7,160 nucleotides of DNA from Clostridia bacterium (GTDB lineage Bacteria; Bacillota; Clostridia; Christensenellales; Borkfalkiaceae). Position 1 is the stretch's first letter, and each line of letters opens with the position of its first letter. The notes under the pieces are model-generated. The model was not told the origin of the DNA. It worked only from the letters and a program-made list of their open reading frames with translations, and made no database searches. Where the stretch lies: contig CAAFZH010000017.1 of NCBI GenBank assembly GCA_900767495.1, positions 1-7,160 on the forward strand. Direction: 5' to 3'. The translations under genes and the position numbers were made by a program. Shown in pieces: positions 1-6,760 of this stretch.

Positions 1-2
1 AA

Positions 3-170
3 TACGATAAAGATGAAAGCCCTGAAGGTGAAAGCCTTCGGGGTTCTCTTATTTATACGACTAAAATCTTTGTCGATAACGATATCTTTAAGGGTATGAA
101 TAAAAAAATCCTCGAACCCACGTTCAAGGAAACTCAAAAAATGCCCGTTTTAATTGAAATTAGAGGATAA
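3..170 (+). CDS. C-terminal fragment of an unidentified protein
   Basis: An open frame runs from the window edge to a TAA at 168-170 and gives the last 55 residues of a protein that starts upstream. The peptide is hydrophilic, rich in Lys, Asp, Glu and Ile, and ends in MPVLIEIRG. It has no membrane segment and no motif that I recognise. The amino-acid make-up looks like a real soluble protein, but 55 codons is short enough for an open frame to occur by chance. A strong hairpin lies inside it (18-45), which would be more usual outside genes. It converges on the repeat lipoprotein gene, with 38 bp between the two stop codons. Function unknown. Confidence 0.55.
   Translation, partial: YDKDESPEGESLRGSLIYTTKIFVDNDIFKGMNKKILEPTFKETQKMPVLIEIRG
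18..54 (+). terminator. Terminator-like hairpin inside the partial reading frame
   Basis: Arms at 18-29 and 34-45 can pair over 12 bp, including three G-T wobbles, and enclose a GAAA tetraloop of the stable GNRA type. The core pairs GAAGG with CCTTC and CCC with GGG. A T-rich tail, CTCTTATTT, follows at 46-54. This is the shape of a rho-independent terminator, but the tail is interrupted and the element lies inside an open frame. It could instead be a chance result of the codons there, or a sign that the frame at 3-170 is not translated. Confidence 0.3.
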
Positions 171-208
171 AATTATGGTTTTTACTACTAAAAAGTGTTC
201 GTGCGAGG

Positions 209-3200
209 TTAAACAAACGCAGAATCGCCTATTGAAGTAACGCTGTCGGGGATCGTTATACTCGTAAGTCCGCTGCAACCACTGAACGCAGAAGAGCAAA
301 TCACTTTGCAATTTTCATTTATAGCATAATCAGTAATATCTTTTGATTTTACCTCTATCAATACTACATACTTATTTTTTTCGTTTCCTAAATATCGAGC
401 CCAGTCGTCCTCATTGTAAGAAAGTCTGCTACAAGCAGCAAATACAGAACTTCCTACATAGGTAACGCTATCCGATATTATTATATTCGTAAGTCCGCTG
501 CAACCTTCGAACGCCTCCCTGTATATAGAAGTTACGCCGTTGCCGATTGTTACGTTCGTAAGTTCGCTGCAATTATAAAACGCATAAGAACCTATAGAAG
601 TTACGCTGCTATCATTGCTTATATTAACAGTTTTTAAACTACTCGGAACGTATTTGCTATTTTCCCTATAAGAACCTGCGCCAAAAATATATCCGAAATG
701 CGTGTTTTCAGTCCCGTTTAACTTTGCGCCGATAAAGGGTAAAGTAATGCTTTCAAGACTGTTGCAGCCGCTGAACGCAGAATTACCTATAGAAGTTACG
801 CCGTCGCCGATTGTTACGCTCTTAAGTCCGTTGCAACCGCTGAACGCAGAATTGCCTATAGAAGTTACGCTGCTATCATTGCTTATAATAACAGTTTTTA
901 GGCTACTCGGAACGTCGCCATTTATCGAAGAAGAATATGTGCCGAAAATATATCCGAAATGCGTGTTTTCAGTCCCGTTTAAGTCTGCGCCGACAAAGGG
1001 TAAAGTAATGCTTTCAAGTCTGCTGCAACCATAGAACGCAGAATTACCTATAGAAGTTACGCTGTCGGGGATCGTTATACTCGTAAGTCCGCTGCAACCT
1101 CTGAACGCAGAATTACCCATAGAAGTTACGCCGTTGCCGATTATTACGCTCGTAAGCCCGCTGCAATTATAGAACGCATAATTGCCTATTAAAGTAACAC
1201 TGTTGGGGATCGTTATACTCGTAAGTCCGCTGCAACCGCTGAACGCATAAGAGCCTATAGAAGTTACGCCGTCGGGTATCGCTATACTCGTAAGTCCGCT
1301 GCAATCATAGAACGCAAAATGGCCTATAGAAGTTACGCCGTTGCCGATTATTACGCTTGTAAGCCCGCTGCAACCTCTGAATGCCTCATCGCCTATAGAA
1401 GTTACGCCGTCGGGGATCGTTATGCTCATAAGTCCTCTGCAACCGAAGAACGCATAAGAGCCTATAGAAGTTACGCCGTTGCCGATTGTTACGCTTGTAA
1501 GACCACTGCAACCATAGAACGCATAATCACCTATGCTTTCGGCGTCGTCGGCAAAAGATATTGCCGTTAAAACATTACAGCCGTAAAACGCAGACTCCCC
1601 TACCGTTTTAAGCGCAGGAAAGTTTACGGTCTTTAACGGACAACCGTAAAACGCGTTATCGCCGATTTTTTGCACCGATTCGCCGGTTATGGTCTTTATC
1701 GGACAACCTTTAAACGCGTTTGCGCCTATTTGAGTAGTATTTTTACCTATCGCAACGTTTTGAATTTTGCGTCCGGCAAACAAATCGTCTTGTATAGCGA
1801 CGATATTATCCGCCAATTGCACGGTTCCATAATTGACGTACCCGCCGGGAACGTAAAGAATTTCCGTCATTTCCTTGTTGTAAAGGATTCCGTCAAGCAA
1901 AGAATAATTCTCATTATTCTTATCAACGGATATATTGATAAGTTTTTCTGAAAAAGCGTTTAAATTCATTTCTTCGATGAACGAGGGAATCGTAAAATTT
2001 GTAACGTCAGAAAGCGAGTTGTCCGCGTAGCCCGTAACTTTGTACGTTTTGTAACCGAGTCGAACTTCTCTTACAACGTCTTCGAGATACCACGCGCCAC
2101 CCAAATTTGCCCCGACTACCGTCGCGCCATTTTCGCCTACCGCAATAGAATACTGCCCTGCGGTTACGGTGCAAGTCGCGTTATAACTTTTGTAGTAAGT
2201 CGTAAACACGTCAAACGAGCCTTCAACATAATTCCACTTATCAGAAAAACCGTTTTCGTTATTTTTTTCGAGATAAATTTTTAACGTGCCTTTTTGCGCT
2301 TTGGGGAAAAGCCAATTGCCCGCCGAAGTCAAAGTATTCGGCAACGCGACGTATTCGAGATTTTTTACGTTGTAAAACGCCTGTTGCGGTAAAGTGGTTA
2401 TACCCCTACCTATTATCAACCTCTTAACGGTAGCAAAACCGAACGAACTTACCTGCGTTTTGTTGCCGATTACGTCGCCGGGAACGTACAACTCGTTATA
2501 AACGATCTCCGTGCCTTTATCGTCGTATATTTTAGGCGTCAGGTCGAATTTGAACACGTATTTATTGTTCATATAGTCGTTATGAGAATTACTACTGTCT
2601 TGGACTTTTTTTATATAGAAAGTATGCGCGTAATACTTAAATTCGTCCGCTTCGGCGCGCACCGTCTTTTCTTCGGCGGCGTAATAACAATTTACGTCGG
2701 CGGAGTCGTAAGGCATTATATAATCGCCGTCTTTTTCGTAAATATTCCAGTTGTCGTCGCGTATAACGTAGCCTTCGGGAATTTTTTCGTAAAGACCGTT
2801 TATATCTATATAATCGCCTTGCAGCGCAGTTTTTTGCATTTGCGTAAAGTAGTACTCAAGAGAAGAAACTTTCGTGCCGTCGCTTTCCGTAGTAACGCTT
2901 TCCTTAGCGAATTCCATACCTACTTCTTTAACGCCGTGCAAAACTATATCGTAAGTTTTTACGAGATTTTCGCCCGACAAAACCGCCGCGTAATAACGGT
3001 TCGCTCCATCGCTTAATTCGCGCGTGAAACGGTTTATACGGTTACGATCGTTTTCGCGGTCGCTTGCGGTATAGTAAAAAGCAAGAGTATAGCCGTCGCT
3101 TACCGAAATATCCTTTTTGATCGTCGGCATAGTACGACCGTCCACAACGACGTCTTTATGTATCGCGCCTTTTTCGTCGGCGTTAAAACCCGACGCGGTA

Positions 3201-3874
3201 ACGAATTTATCTTCGTAATCGGCGTTTGCCGCCTCGTAACCCGAGTTAAGATTTTTAATTATAAGGTTGAGAGAAGAAATTTCGGTTTCCTCGCCCGACT
3301 GCGCTTTTTCATACGCCTTTACGGTAAGGTAATTTTTGCCGTATTTAAGCGGAAAATCGGATATTTTAGTAATATCCGCGCTTGCGGCGCGCTTATCCAC
3401 CGCGAGCCTTTTATTCTCCTTGCCCACGGCGTAAACTATCTCGTATTTGCTTGCCGAGCGGATTTTGCTCCAACTTAAAACGCCGTTTTCGTCAACGGCT
3501 ACGCCCGTTATCTCCTTGCCGATAGCAAAGCCTTTATACGCGGGATCTATTCCGTCGCAATTTTCGCAATAACCGCCCTCGTATTTATGCCCCGTTGCGG
3601 GAATGGTAATATCGCCCGAAGTTATCGGCACTTCGCCGTTTTCGTCGGCAAAAGTTTTTCCGCAACTGCCGCAACTATAATATGCGTGCCGTCCGTCCAT
3701 AACGCAGGTTGCCGCCTGCTCGGGAAAATACTGCATAGAATGAGTATGCACGGAAGAACTTTCCGTATCGGGAGAAGATTCCGAGTTGTTGCCGCCTCCG
3801 CCCTTATTACAAGCCGCAAGCGAGGTTGCCGCAAGCGCGACGAGTAAAGTCAGTACAGCGATAAATTTTTTCAT
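209..3874 (-). CDS. Large secreted lipoprotein with BspA-like leucine-rich repeats
   Basis: The predicted protein has 1221 residues. The ATG at 3872-3874 is preferred over a 22-codon longer frame because AAGGAGG lies 7 nt upstream and MKKFIAVLTL starts a classic lipoprotein signal peptide with lipobox LAAC (lipidated Cys22). A Gly/Ser-rich linker (about 23-42) follows. Next is a Cys-containing segment (about 43-110: C57, C68-x2-C71, ATGHKY, C103-x2-C106) of a type common in Firmicute surface proteins, then an FN3-like beta domain (about 122-210). Residues 210-480 are unrecognised. LRR-like units occur at 482-525, and a near-continuous LRR_5 array runs from about 611 to the C-terminus, with unit pattern AFxGCSGLTSITIPDGVTSIGxx. 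The protein should be tethered to the outer face of the membrane. BspA-type proteins are associated with adhesion and binding of host or microbial ligands; the ligand here is unknown. There is no LPxTG or other anchor at the C-terminus, and the array stops within a unit (GDSAFV). The gene is divergent from the kinase operon. Confidence 0.93.
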   Translation of the reverse strand: MKKFIAVLTLLVALAATSLAACNKGGGGNNSESSPDTESSSVHTHSMQYFPEQAATCVMDGRHAYYSCGSCGKTFADENGEVPITSGDITIPATGHKYEGGYCENCDGIDPAYKGFAIGKEITGVAVDENGVLSWSKIRSASKYEIVYAVGKENKRLAVDKRAASADITKISDFPLKYGKNYLTVKAYEKAQSGEETEISSLNLIIKNLNSGYEAANADYEDKFVTASGFNADEKGAIHKDVVVDGRTMPTIKKDISVSDGYTLAFYYTASDRENDRNRINRFTRELSDGANRYYAAVLSGENLVKTYDIVLHGVKEVGMEFAKESVTTESDGTKVSSLEYYFTQMQKTALQGDYIDINGLYEKIPEGYVIRDDNWNIYEKDGDYIMPYDSADVNCYYAAEEKTVRAEADEFKYYAHTFYIKKVQDSSNSHNDYMNNKYVFKFDLTPKIYDDKGTEIVYNELYVPGDVIGNKTQVSSFGFATVKRLIIGRGITTLPQQAFYNVKNLEYVALPNTLTSAGNWLFPKAQKGTLKIYLEKNNENGFSDKWNYVEGSFDVFTTYYKSYNATCTVTAGQYSIAVGENGATVVGANLGGAWYLEDVVREVRLGYKTYKVTGYADNSLSDVTNFTIPSFIEEMNLNAFSEKLINISVDKNNENYSLLDGILYNKEMTEILYVPGGYVNYGTVQLADNIVAIQDDLFAGRKIQNVAIGKNTTQIGANAFKGCPIKTITGESVQKIGDNAFYGCPLKTVNFPALKTVGESAFYGCNVLTAISFADDAESIGDYAFYGCSGLTSVTIGNGVTSIGSYAFFGCRGLMSITIPDGVTSIGDEAFRGCSGLTSVIIGNGVTSIGHFAFYDCSGLTSIAIPDGVTSIGSYAFSGCSGLTSITIPNSVTLIGNYAFYNCSGLTSVIIGNGVTSMGNSAFRGCSGLTSITIPDSVTSIGNSAFYGCSRLESITLPFVGADLNGTENTHFGYIFGTYSSSINGDVPSSLKTVIISNDSSVTSIGNSAFSGCNGLKSVTIGDGVTSIGNSAFSGCNSLESITLPFIGAKLNGTENTHFGYIFGAGSYRENSKYVPSSLKTVNISNDSSVTSIGSYAFYNCSELTNVTIGNGVTSIYREAFEGCSGLTNIIISDSVTYVGSSVFAACSRLSYNEDDWARYLGNEKNKYVVLIEVKSKDITDYAINENCKVICSSAFSGCSGLTSITIPDSVTSIGDSAFV
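584..1039 (-). repeat. Duplicated long LRR block (period about 87 residues)
   Basis: Two long repeat variants share NGTENTHFGYIFG, then VPSSLKTV and SNDSSVTSIG. They encode residues 946-1009 (plus-strand 848-1039) and 1033-1097 (584-778), and are separated by one ordinary 23-aa unit (1010-1032). The DNA match is strong; for example CGTGTTTTCAGTCCCGTTT occurs at 701 and again at 962, which is 261 bp or 87 codons apart. The copies differ mainly in a 9-10 residue variable stretch after YIFG. From memory, this long module also appears in other BspA-like proteins of gut Firmicutes, so it is a known shuffled building block rather than a new domain. Confidence 0.88.
1040..1522 (-). repeat. Seven tandem 69-bp LRR-coding units, highly similar
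   Basis: Seven units of exactly 23 codons encode residues 785-945, each beginning with AF and carrying GCSGLTS or a close variant. At the DNA level the shared core on the plus strand includes CCTATAGAAGTTACG and CTCGTAAGTCCGCTGCAA. Units fall into two classes by their middle motif: IGNG (785, 831, 900) and IPDG/IPNS/IPDS (808, 854, 877, 923). The perfect length and near-identity suggest recent expansion by tandem duplication or unequal recombination. Flanking units are 21 aa on the N-terminal side (720, 741) and long variants on the C-terminal side. Confidence 0.92.
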
Positions 3875-3881
3875 AAATAAG

Positions 3882-3888
3882 CCTCCTT
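3882..3888 (-). promoter_or_regulatory. Ribosome binding site that fixes the lipoprotein start
   Basis: Read on the minus strand this is AAGGAGG, 7 nt before the ATG at 3874. It is a near-perfect anti-16S match and decides in favour of the MKKF start, since the longer upstream frame has no such site and would run through the promoter. Confidence 0.9.
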
Positions 3889-3908
3889 TATCGGGAATTT
3901 TAATCTCT

Positions 3909-3937
3909 ATCATATATAATATACGGATAAGTGCCAA
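3909..3937 (-). promoter_or_regulatory. Sigma-A-type promoter of the repeat lipoprotein gene
   Basis: On the minus strand, a -35 TTGGCA (plus-strand 3932-3937) and a -10 TATGAT (3909-3914) are separated by exactly 17 bp. Each hexamer matches the consensus at five of six positions. Transcription would begin near 3902, giving a 5' leader of about 28 nt that holds the AAGGAGG site. No riboswitch would fit in so short a leader. Confidence 0.72.
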
Positions 3938-3939
3938 CA

Positions 3940-3960
3940 AACCGTCAATATAAGGCGGTT
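3940..3960. promoter_or_regulatory. Imperfect inverted repeat between divergent promoters, candidate operator
   Basis: AACCGTC (3940-3946) and GGCGGTT (3954-3960) form a dyad with one mismatch in seven and a 7-bp AT spacer. It lies just upstream of the lipoprotein -35 box and about 40 bp upstream of the kinase -35 box. A regulator bound here could reach both promoters. The adjacent response regulator is one possible ligand, but SARP-type proteins usually bind direct repeats, so that link is speculative. Confidence 0.3.
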
Positions 3961-3997
3961 ACCATAAAATTTCACAATGAAAATTTTAAAGTTTTCC

Positions 3998-4027
3998 TTG
4001 CAAAGCGCGTTCGTATTATGGTATAAT
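3998..4027 (+). promoter_or_regulatory. Extended -10 promoter directly abutting the kinase start codon
   Basis: TTGCAA (3998-4003; four of six consensus positions) is followed after 18 bp by a perfect TATAAT (4022-4027), preceded by TG at 4019-4020, which makes an extended -10 element. The expected start point, about 6-7 nt after the -10 box, falls at about 4034, the A of the ATG proposed for the kinase. The mRNA would then be leaderless or nearly so. Confidence 0.7.
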
Positions 4028-4033
4028 ACGCTT

Positions 4034-5923
4034 ATGGACGGCACTTTTACGAGAAGAAAAAATCTGATTCTTGCGTGGGCGATTACGGCTTTCGTGTTTT
4101 TAAGCGTAGTTACAACCGCACTCGGACTTACGCTGTCTAATAAAACGCAAAATTCCAAACTAGGTCTGCCCGATATAAAAGATTGCGTTCTCGATTTTTC
4201 GAAAGCGAACACCGAGAACGCGTATTTAAAGCAACACGCCTTCGGTAAATACGAGTTTTTTTATAACAAGTGGATAGTAACCGACGGCTATAAGGGCGAA
4301 CCCGACGCGATAGTTTCCGTGCCGCACCGCTACAAAGATACCGTATTAAGCGGCAAACGGCTGACTAATAAAGGCTACTCCTCTTACCGCATTTTCGTAA
4401 AGGGACTTAAAGTCGGCACGCCCGTATATTTTATGAACAACAACTTCGTAGGCGGGGCGCGCGGATATATAAACGGCGAACTCGTTTTCTCTTACGGCAC
4501 TATGGTGCGCGAGGGCGAGTGCGTTTCCAACGGCGAGGCGGAAATAACCAAGTCTTTCGTGGTAAATTCCGACGAACCGCTCGAAGTGGTTTTCGAGATT
4601 TCCTCCTGTCGGCAAGGCGGGTTGACTTCGCCGCCGAGAATAGTTATTTCCACTACCGAACTCGCGCCCGTCGCGCCGTACTTTACAAACAACGTAGGCT
4701 TTATAACGCTCGGGCTTATCACCGCGTTGTTTGCGTTCGCGTTTATAATAAACTTCGGCTTGCCGTCTTACAAACAGGATTATTCGTTCGCGCTCGTTAT
4801 GCTCGCGATGCTCGTTTTAACGGTGTTTTCGATAGGCGTATACTGGCGGCTCCTGGCGTTTATGCGCCTTAACACCTACAATATCATAGGCGAGGTAAAT
4901 TTAATCGGCAACCTACTGCTCTCGTGGGCGATATTTTACCACTACGCGAAAGTCGGACTTATAAAAAACGCAAAACCGTGGCTTATAGGCTTGGCGGCTA
5001 CGAGCGCGACGGCGATAATTTTATTTATCGCGCTTACGGGTACGGCGGCGAGAGTTTCGGCGTATATACTCACTACTTTGCAAATAGCCGCGCTCGTCTA
5101 CCCCGCCGCAATCGATATAACCGAAAAGCCTTTGCGGAACGCCTTTTACGCGTTGTTTATTTTAAGCGTTACGGTGTTTACGCTTTGTACCGCGTTCGAT
5201 TTATGCGATATAACCATTGCGGGTTTAGAGCGCAGTATTTCTTACGTAATGCTACCCGCCATTATTTGCGTAATCGCGCTATATCGCGGTATTTCGGTGG
5301 AAAACTCGCAAAAAGCGATAAACGCCCTCAAGTTAGAAAAAGAACGCGACCGCATAAAAGCCGACGCGTTAAAAGCGCAAATAAAGCCGCATTTTATATT
5401 CAACTGTTTATCGAGCGTGCAAGCCGCCTACGAAAAAAGTAAGGTCTTGGGCGACAAAACGCTTTCGGCGTTCAGCCGACACCTGCGCGCCAACGTTGAC
5501 GGAACGGAAAGCGAACTCGTGCCGTTTTCGGTCGAACTCGAAAATATTCTCAACTACTGCGAACTTGAAAATCTGCGCCGCGAAAAACCCGTGGAACTGT
5601 TGCTCGACTGCCTTGACGCGGACTTCGATTTGCCGCCGCTGAGCCTGCAACCTTTCGTGGAAAACGCCTTTAAATATTCGGGCGTGGACCTTATAACGGA
5701 CGGCTACGTAGAACTTATCGCCTGCACCGACGAAAACGGCAGCGTGGTAAAAATAAACGACAACGGAAAAGGTTTCGACCCCAAAGCCGTGAAAAACACT
5801 TCGGTAGGACTTAAAAACGCCACCGAAAGATTACGCTTGCTCGCAGGGGCGAAAGTTACGATAGAATCGAAAATTAACGAGGGGACCAAGATTACCATTC
5901 TGCTGCCCAAGGAGAAAAAATGA
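4034..5923 (+). CDS. Sensor histidine kinase, 7TMR-DISM-like sensor with LytS/YesM-type kinase
   Basis: 629 residues from the ATG at 4034; an in-frame ATG at 3977 would add 19 residues, but it lacks a well-placed ribosome binding site and the strong promoter would lie inside it. TM1 (about 10-33) follows a basic N-terminus. An extracytoplasmic beta-rich domain (about 34-219, with a YINGELVF stretch) resembles the DISM jelly-roll sensor. Seven more membrane helices (about 221-420) match a 7TM-DISM module. After a charged coiled-coil linker (421-450) comes the HisK_5-type H-box LKAQIKPHFIFN with phospho-acceptor His453. The N-box LQPFVENAFKY (Asn544), the G1 box NDNGKGF (Asp576) and the G2-like SVGLKNATERL (about 591) complete the ATPase. 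All key catalytic residues are present. It should autophosphorylate in response to an extracellular, possibly carbohydrate-like, signal and pass phosphate to the regulator encoded next. Its stop overlaps that gene's ATG. Confidence 0.92.
   Translation: MDGTFTRRKNLILAWAITAFVFLSVVTTALGLTLSNKTQNSKLGLPDIKDCVLDFSKANTENAYLKQHAFGKYEFFYNKWIVTDGYKGEPDAIVSVPHRYKDTVLSGKRLTNKGYSSYRIFVKGLKVGTPVYFMNNNFVGGARGYINGELVFSYGTMVREGECVSNGEAEITKSFVVNSDEPLEVVFEISSCRQGGLTSPPRIVISTTELAPVAPYFTNNVGFITLGLITALFAFAFIINFGLPSYKQDYSFALVMLAMLVLTVFSIGVYWRLLAFMRLNTYNIIGEVNLIGNLLLSWAIFYHYAKVGLIKNAKPWLIGLAATSATAIILFIALTGTAARVSAYILTTLQIAALVYPAAIDITEKPLRNAFYALFILSVTVFTLCTAFDLCDITIAGLERSISYVMLPAIICVIALYRGISVENSQKAINALKLEKERDRIKADALKAQIKPHFIFNCLSSVQAAYEKSKVLGDKTLSAFSRHLRANVDGTESELVPFSVELENILNYCELENLRREKPVELLLDCLDADFDLPPLSLQPFVENAFKYSGVDLITDGYVELIACTDENGSVVKINDNGKGFDPKAVKNTSVGLKNATERLRLLAGAKVTIESKINEGTKITILLPKEKK
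5909..5914 (+). promoter_or_regulatory. Ribosome binding site of the response regulator
   Basis: AAGGAG inside the end of the kinase gene lies 5 nt before the ATG at 5920. With the ATGA overlap it supports translational coupling of kinase and regulator from one mRNA. Confidence 0.8.
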
Positions 5924-6693
5924 ACGTAATAGTAATAGACGACGAGCCGTCGTCGCTGCTCGCTTTTGCCTCGCAAATAATAGATAACGCTTCCGTTACG
6001 GCTAATATGTTTAAAAACAATTTTGACGACGCGTTGGAATTTGCCAAGTCTAAACCCGTTAAAGCGGCTTTTTTAGATATAGTTATGCCCGGGTGCAACG
6101 GCGTGGATCTCGCCGAAAAACTTATTAAAATAAACCCCGAAATAAAAATAGTTTTTATAACCGGTTACGCGCAGGACGTAGAGAGCATAAAAAGTCGGAT
6201 AGGCAAAAACTTTTACGGATTTTGTTACAAACCCTACGACCCCGAAACGGTTACCACGCTTATTTCGGGGCTGCTCGCCGAAAACGACAAAGTGCGCTTT
6301 AAAACTTTTTCGCATTTCGATTGTTTCGTGGGCAACACGCCCGTGGACTTTCCTCGGGCAAAGAGTAAAGAATTACTCGCGCTTTTGGTAGATCGGCGCG
6401 GCGCGACCGTTACTATGGACGAGGCTATTACCTGCTTATGGAAAGAAAAACCCGCAGATCTTGCAAAAAAACTTTACCGCGACGCGGTTTGCAGGTTAAA
6501 ACTCGCGCTGAAAAATTATCACGCGGAACGCATTATAGACGTAAAGCGCGCAAGATTATTTTTAAAAACCGAGTTTTGCATCTGCGATTTATGGGATTAT
6601 CTCGACGGGGACGAAAAGGTTTCGTTTCACGGCGAATATATGCGTCCTTACGAATGGTCGATAGAGCGCGAATCGGAACTTTGCGGCGAATAA
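5920..6693 (+). CDS. Response regulator, receiver plus SARP-like winged-helix DNA-binding domain
   Basis: 257 residues. The receiver (1-121) shows the acidic pair Asp7-Asp8, phospho-acceptor Asp53 (FLDIVMPG), Thr81 (FITGY) and Lys104 (YKPY), all the usual conserved positions. The effector (about 125-228) begins VRFKTFSHFDCFVGNTPVDF, then AKSKELLALLVDRRGATVT and a helix with LYRDAVCRLKLALKNY. This is the OmpR-like winged helix of the SARP/COG3947 type rather than LytTR or AraC. The tail FHGEYMRPYEWSIERESEL resembles the entry to a BTAD helical domain, but the protein ends there, so it is a short, BTAD-less form. ATG overlaps the kinase stop (ATGA), which indicates an operon. It is the probable phosphate acceptor of that kinase and a transcription factor. 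Its targets are unknown; the divergent lipoprotein gene and its own operon are the obvious candidates. Confidence 0.92.
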   Translation: MNVIVIDDEPSSLLAFASQIIDNASVTANMFKNNFDDALEFAKSKPVKAAFLDIVMPGCNGVDLAEKLIKINPEIKIVFITGYAQDVESIKSRIGKNFYGFCYKPYDPETVTTLISGLLAENDKVRFKTFSHFDCFVGNTPVDFPRAKSKELLALLVDRRGATVTMDEAITCLWKEKPADLAKKLYRDAVCRLKLALKNYHAERIIDVKRARLFLKTEFCICDLWDYLDGDEKVSFHGEYMRPYEWSIERESELCGE

Positions 6694-6760
6694 TTTACAA
6701 CGGAGATAAATTATATAAGCGTAAAATAACAATATTTTTTAAAATTTTCGGCTTATTCTC

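Noticed and set aside
179..194. AT-only inverted repeat TTTTTA-CTAC-TAAAAA between the convergent genes as a bidirectional terminator
   Set aside because: The stem has only six A-T pairs and no G-C core, too weak for a convincing intrinsic terminator.
175..240. Possible 21-residue plus-strand ORF starting at ATG 175
   Set aside because: No ribosome binding site; it overlaps the end of the lipoprotein gene and the peptide has no recognisable feature.
209..1522. Regular repeats as a CRISPR array
   Set aside because: Units are contiguous 69-bp coding repeats with no unique spacers, in frame with a leucine-rich repeat protein.
702..1570. Plus-strand open frames opposite the LRR array (702-1034 and 1319-1570), one with a repeating AYRSYAV peptide
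   Set aside because: They are antisense images of the 69-bp repeats, whose length is a multiple of three and so keeps a frame open. They lack ribosome binding sites and their peptides look unlike real proteins.
1670..3847. Further plus-strand open frames opposite the lipoprotein gene (1670-1951, 2582-3016, 3158-3478, 3587-3847)
   Set aside because: All are opposite a strongly supported gene with signal peptide and domains; no ribosome binding sites or recognisable domains are seen.
4519..5442. Arg- and Tyr-rich plus-strand frames 4519-4872 and 4924-5442, overlapping the kinase
   Set aside because: Alternate-frame products of the kinase gene with biased composition and no start signals.
6694..6760. 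Terminator after the response regulator gene
   Set aside because: Only short A-T pairings are visible (for example TTTAC with GTAAA); there is no GC-rich stem followed by a T-run.
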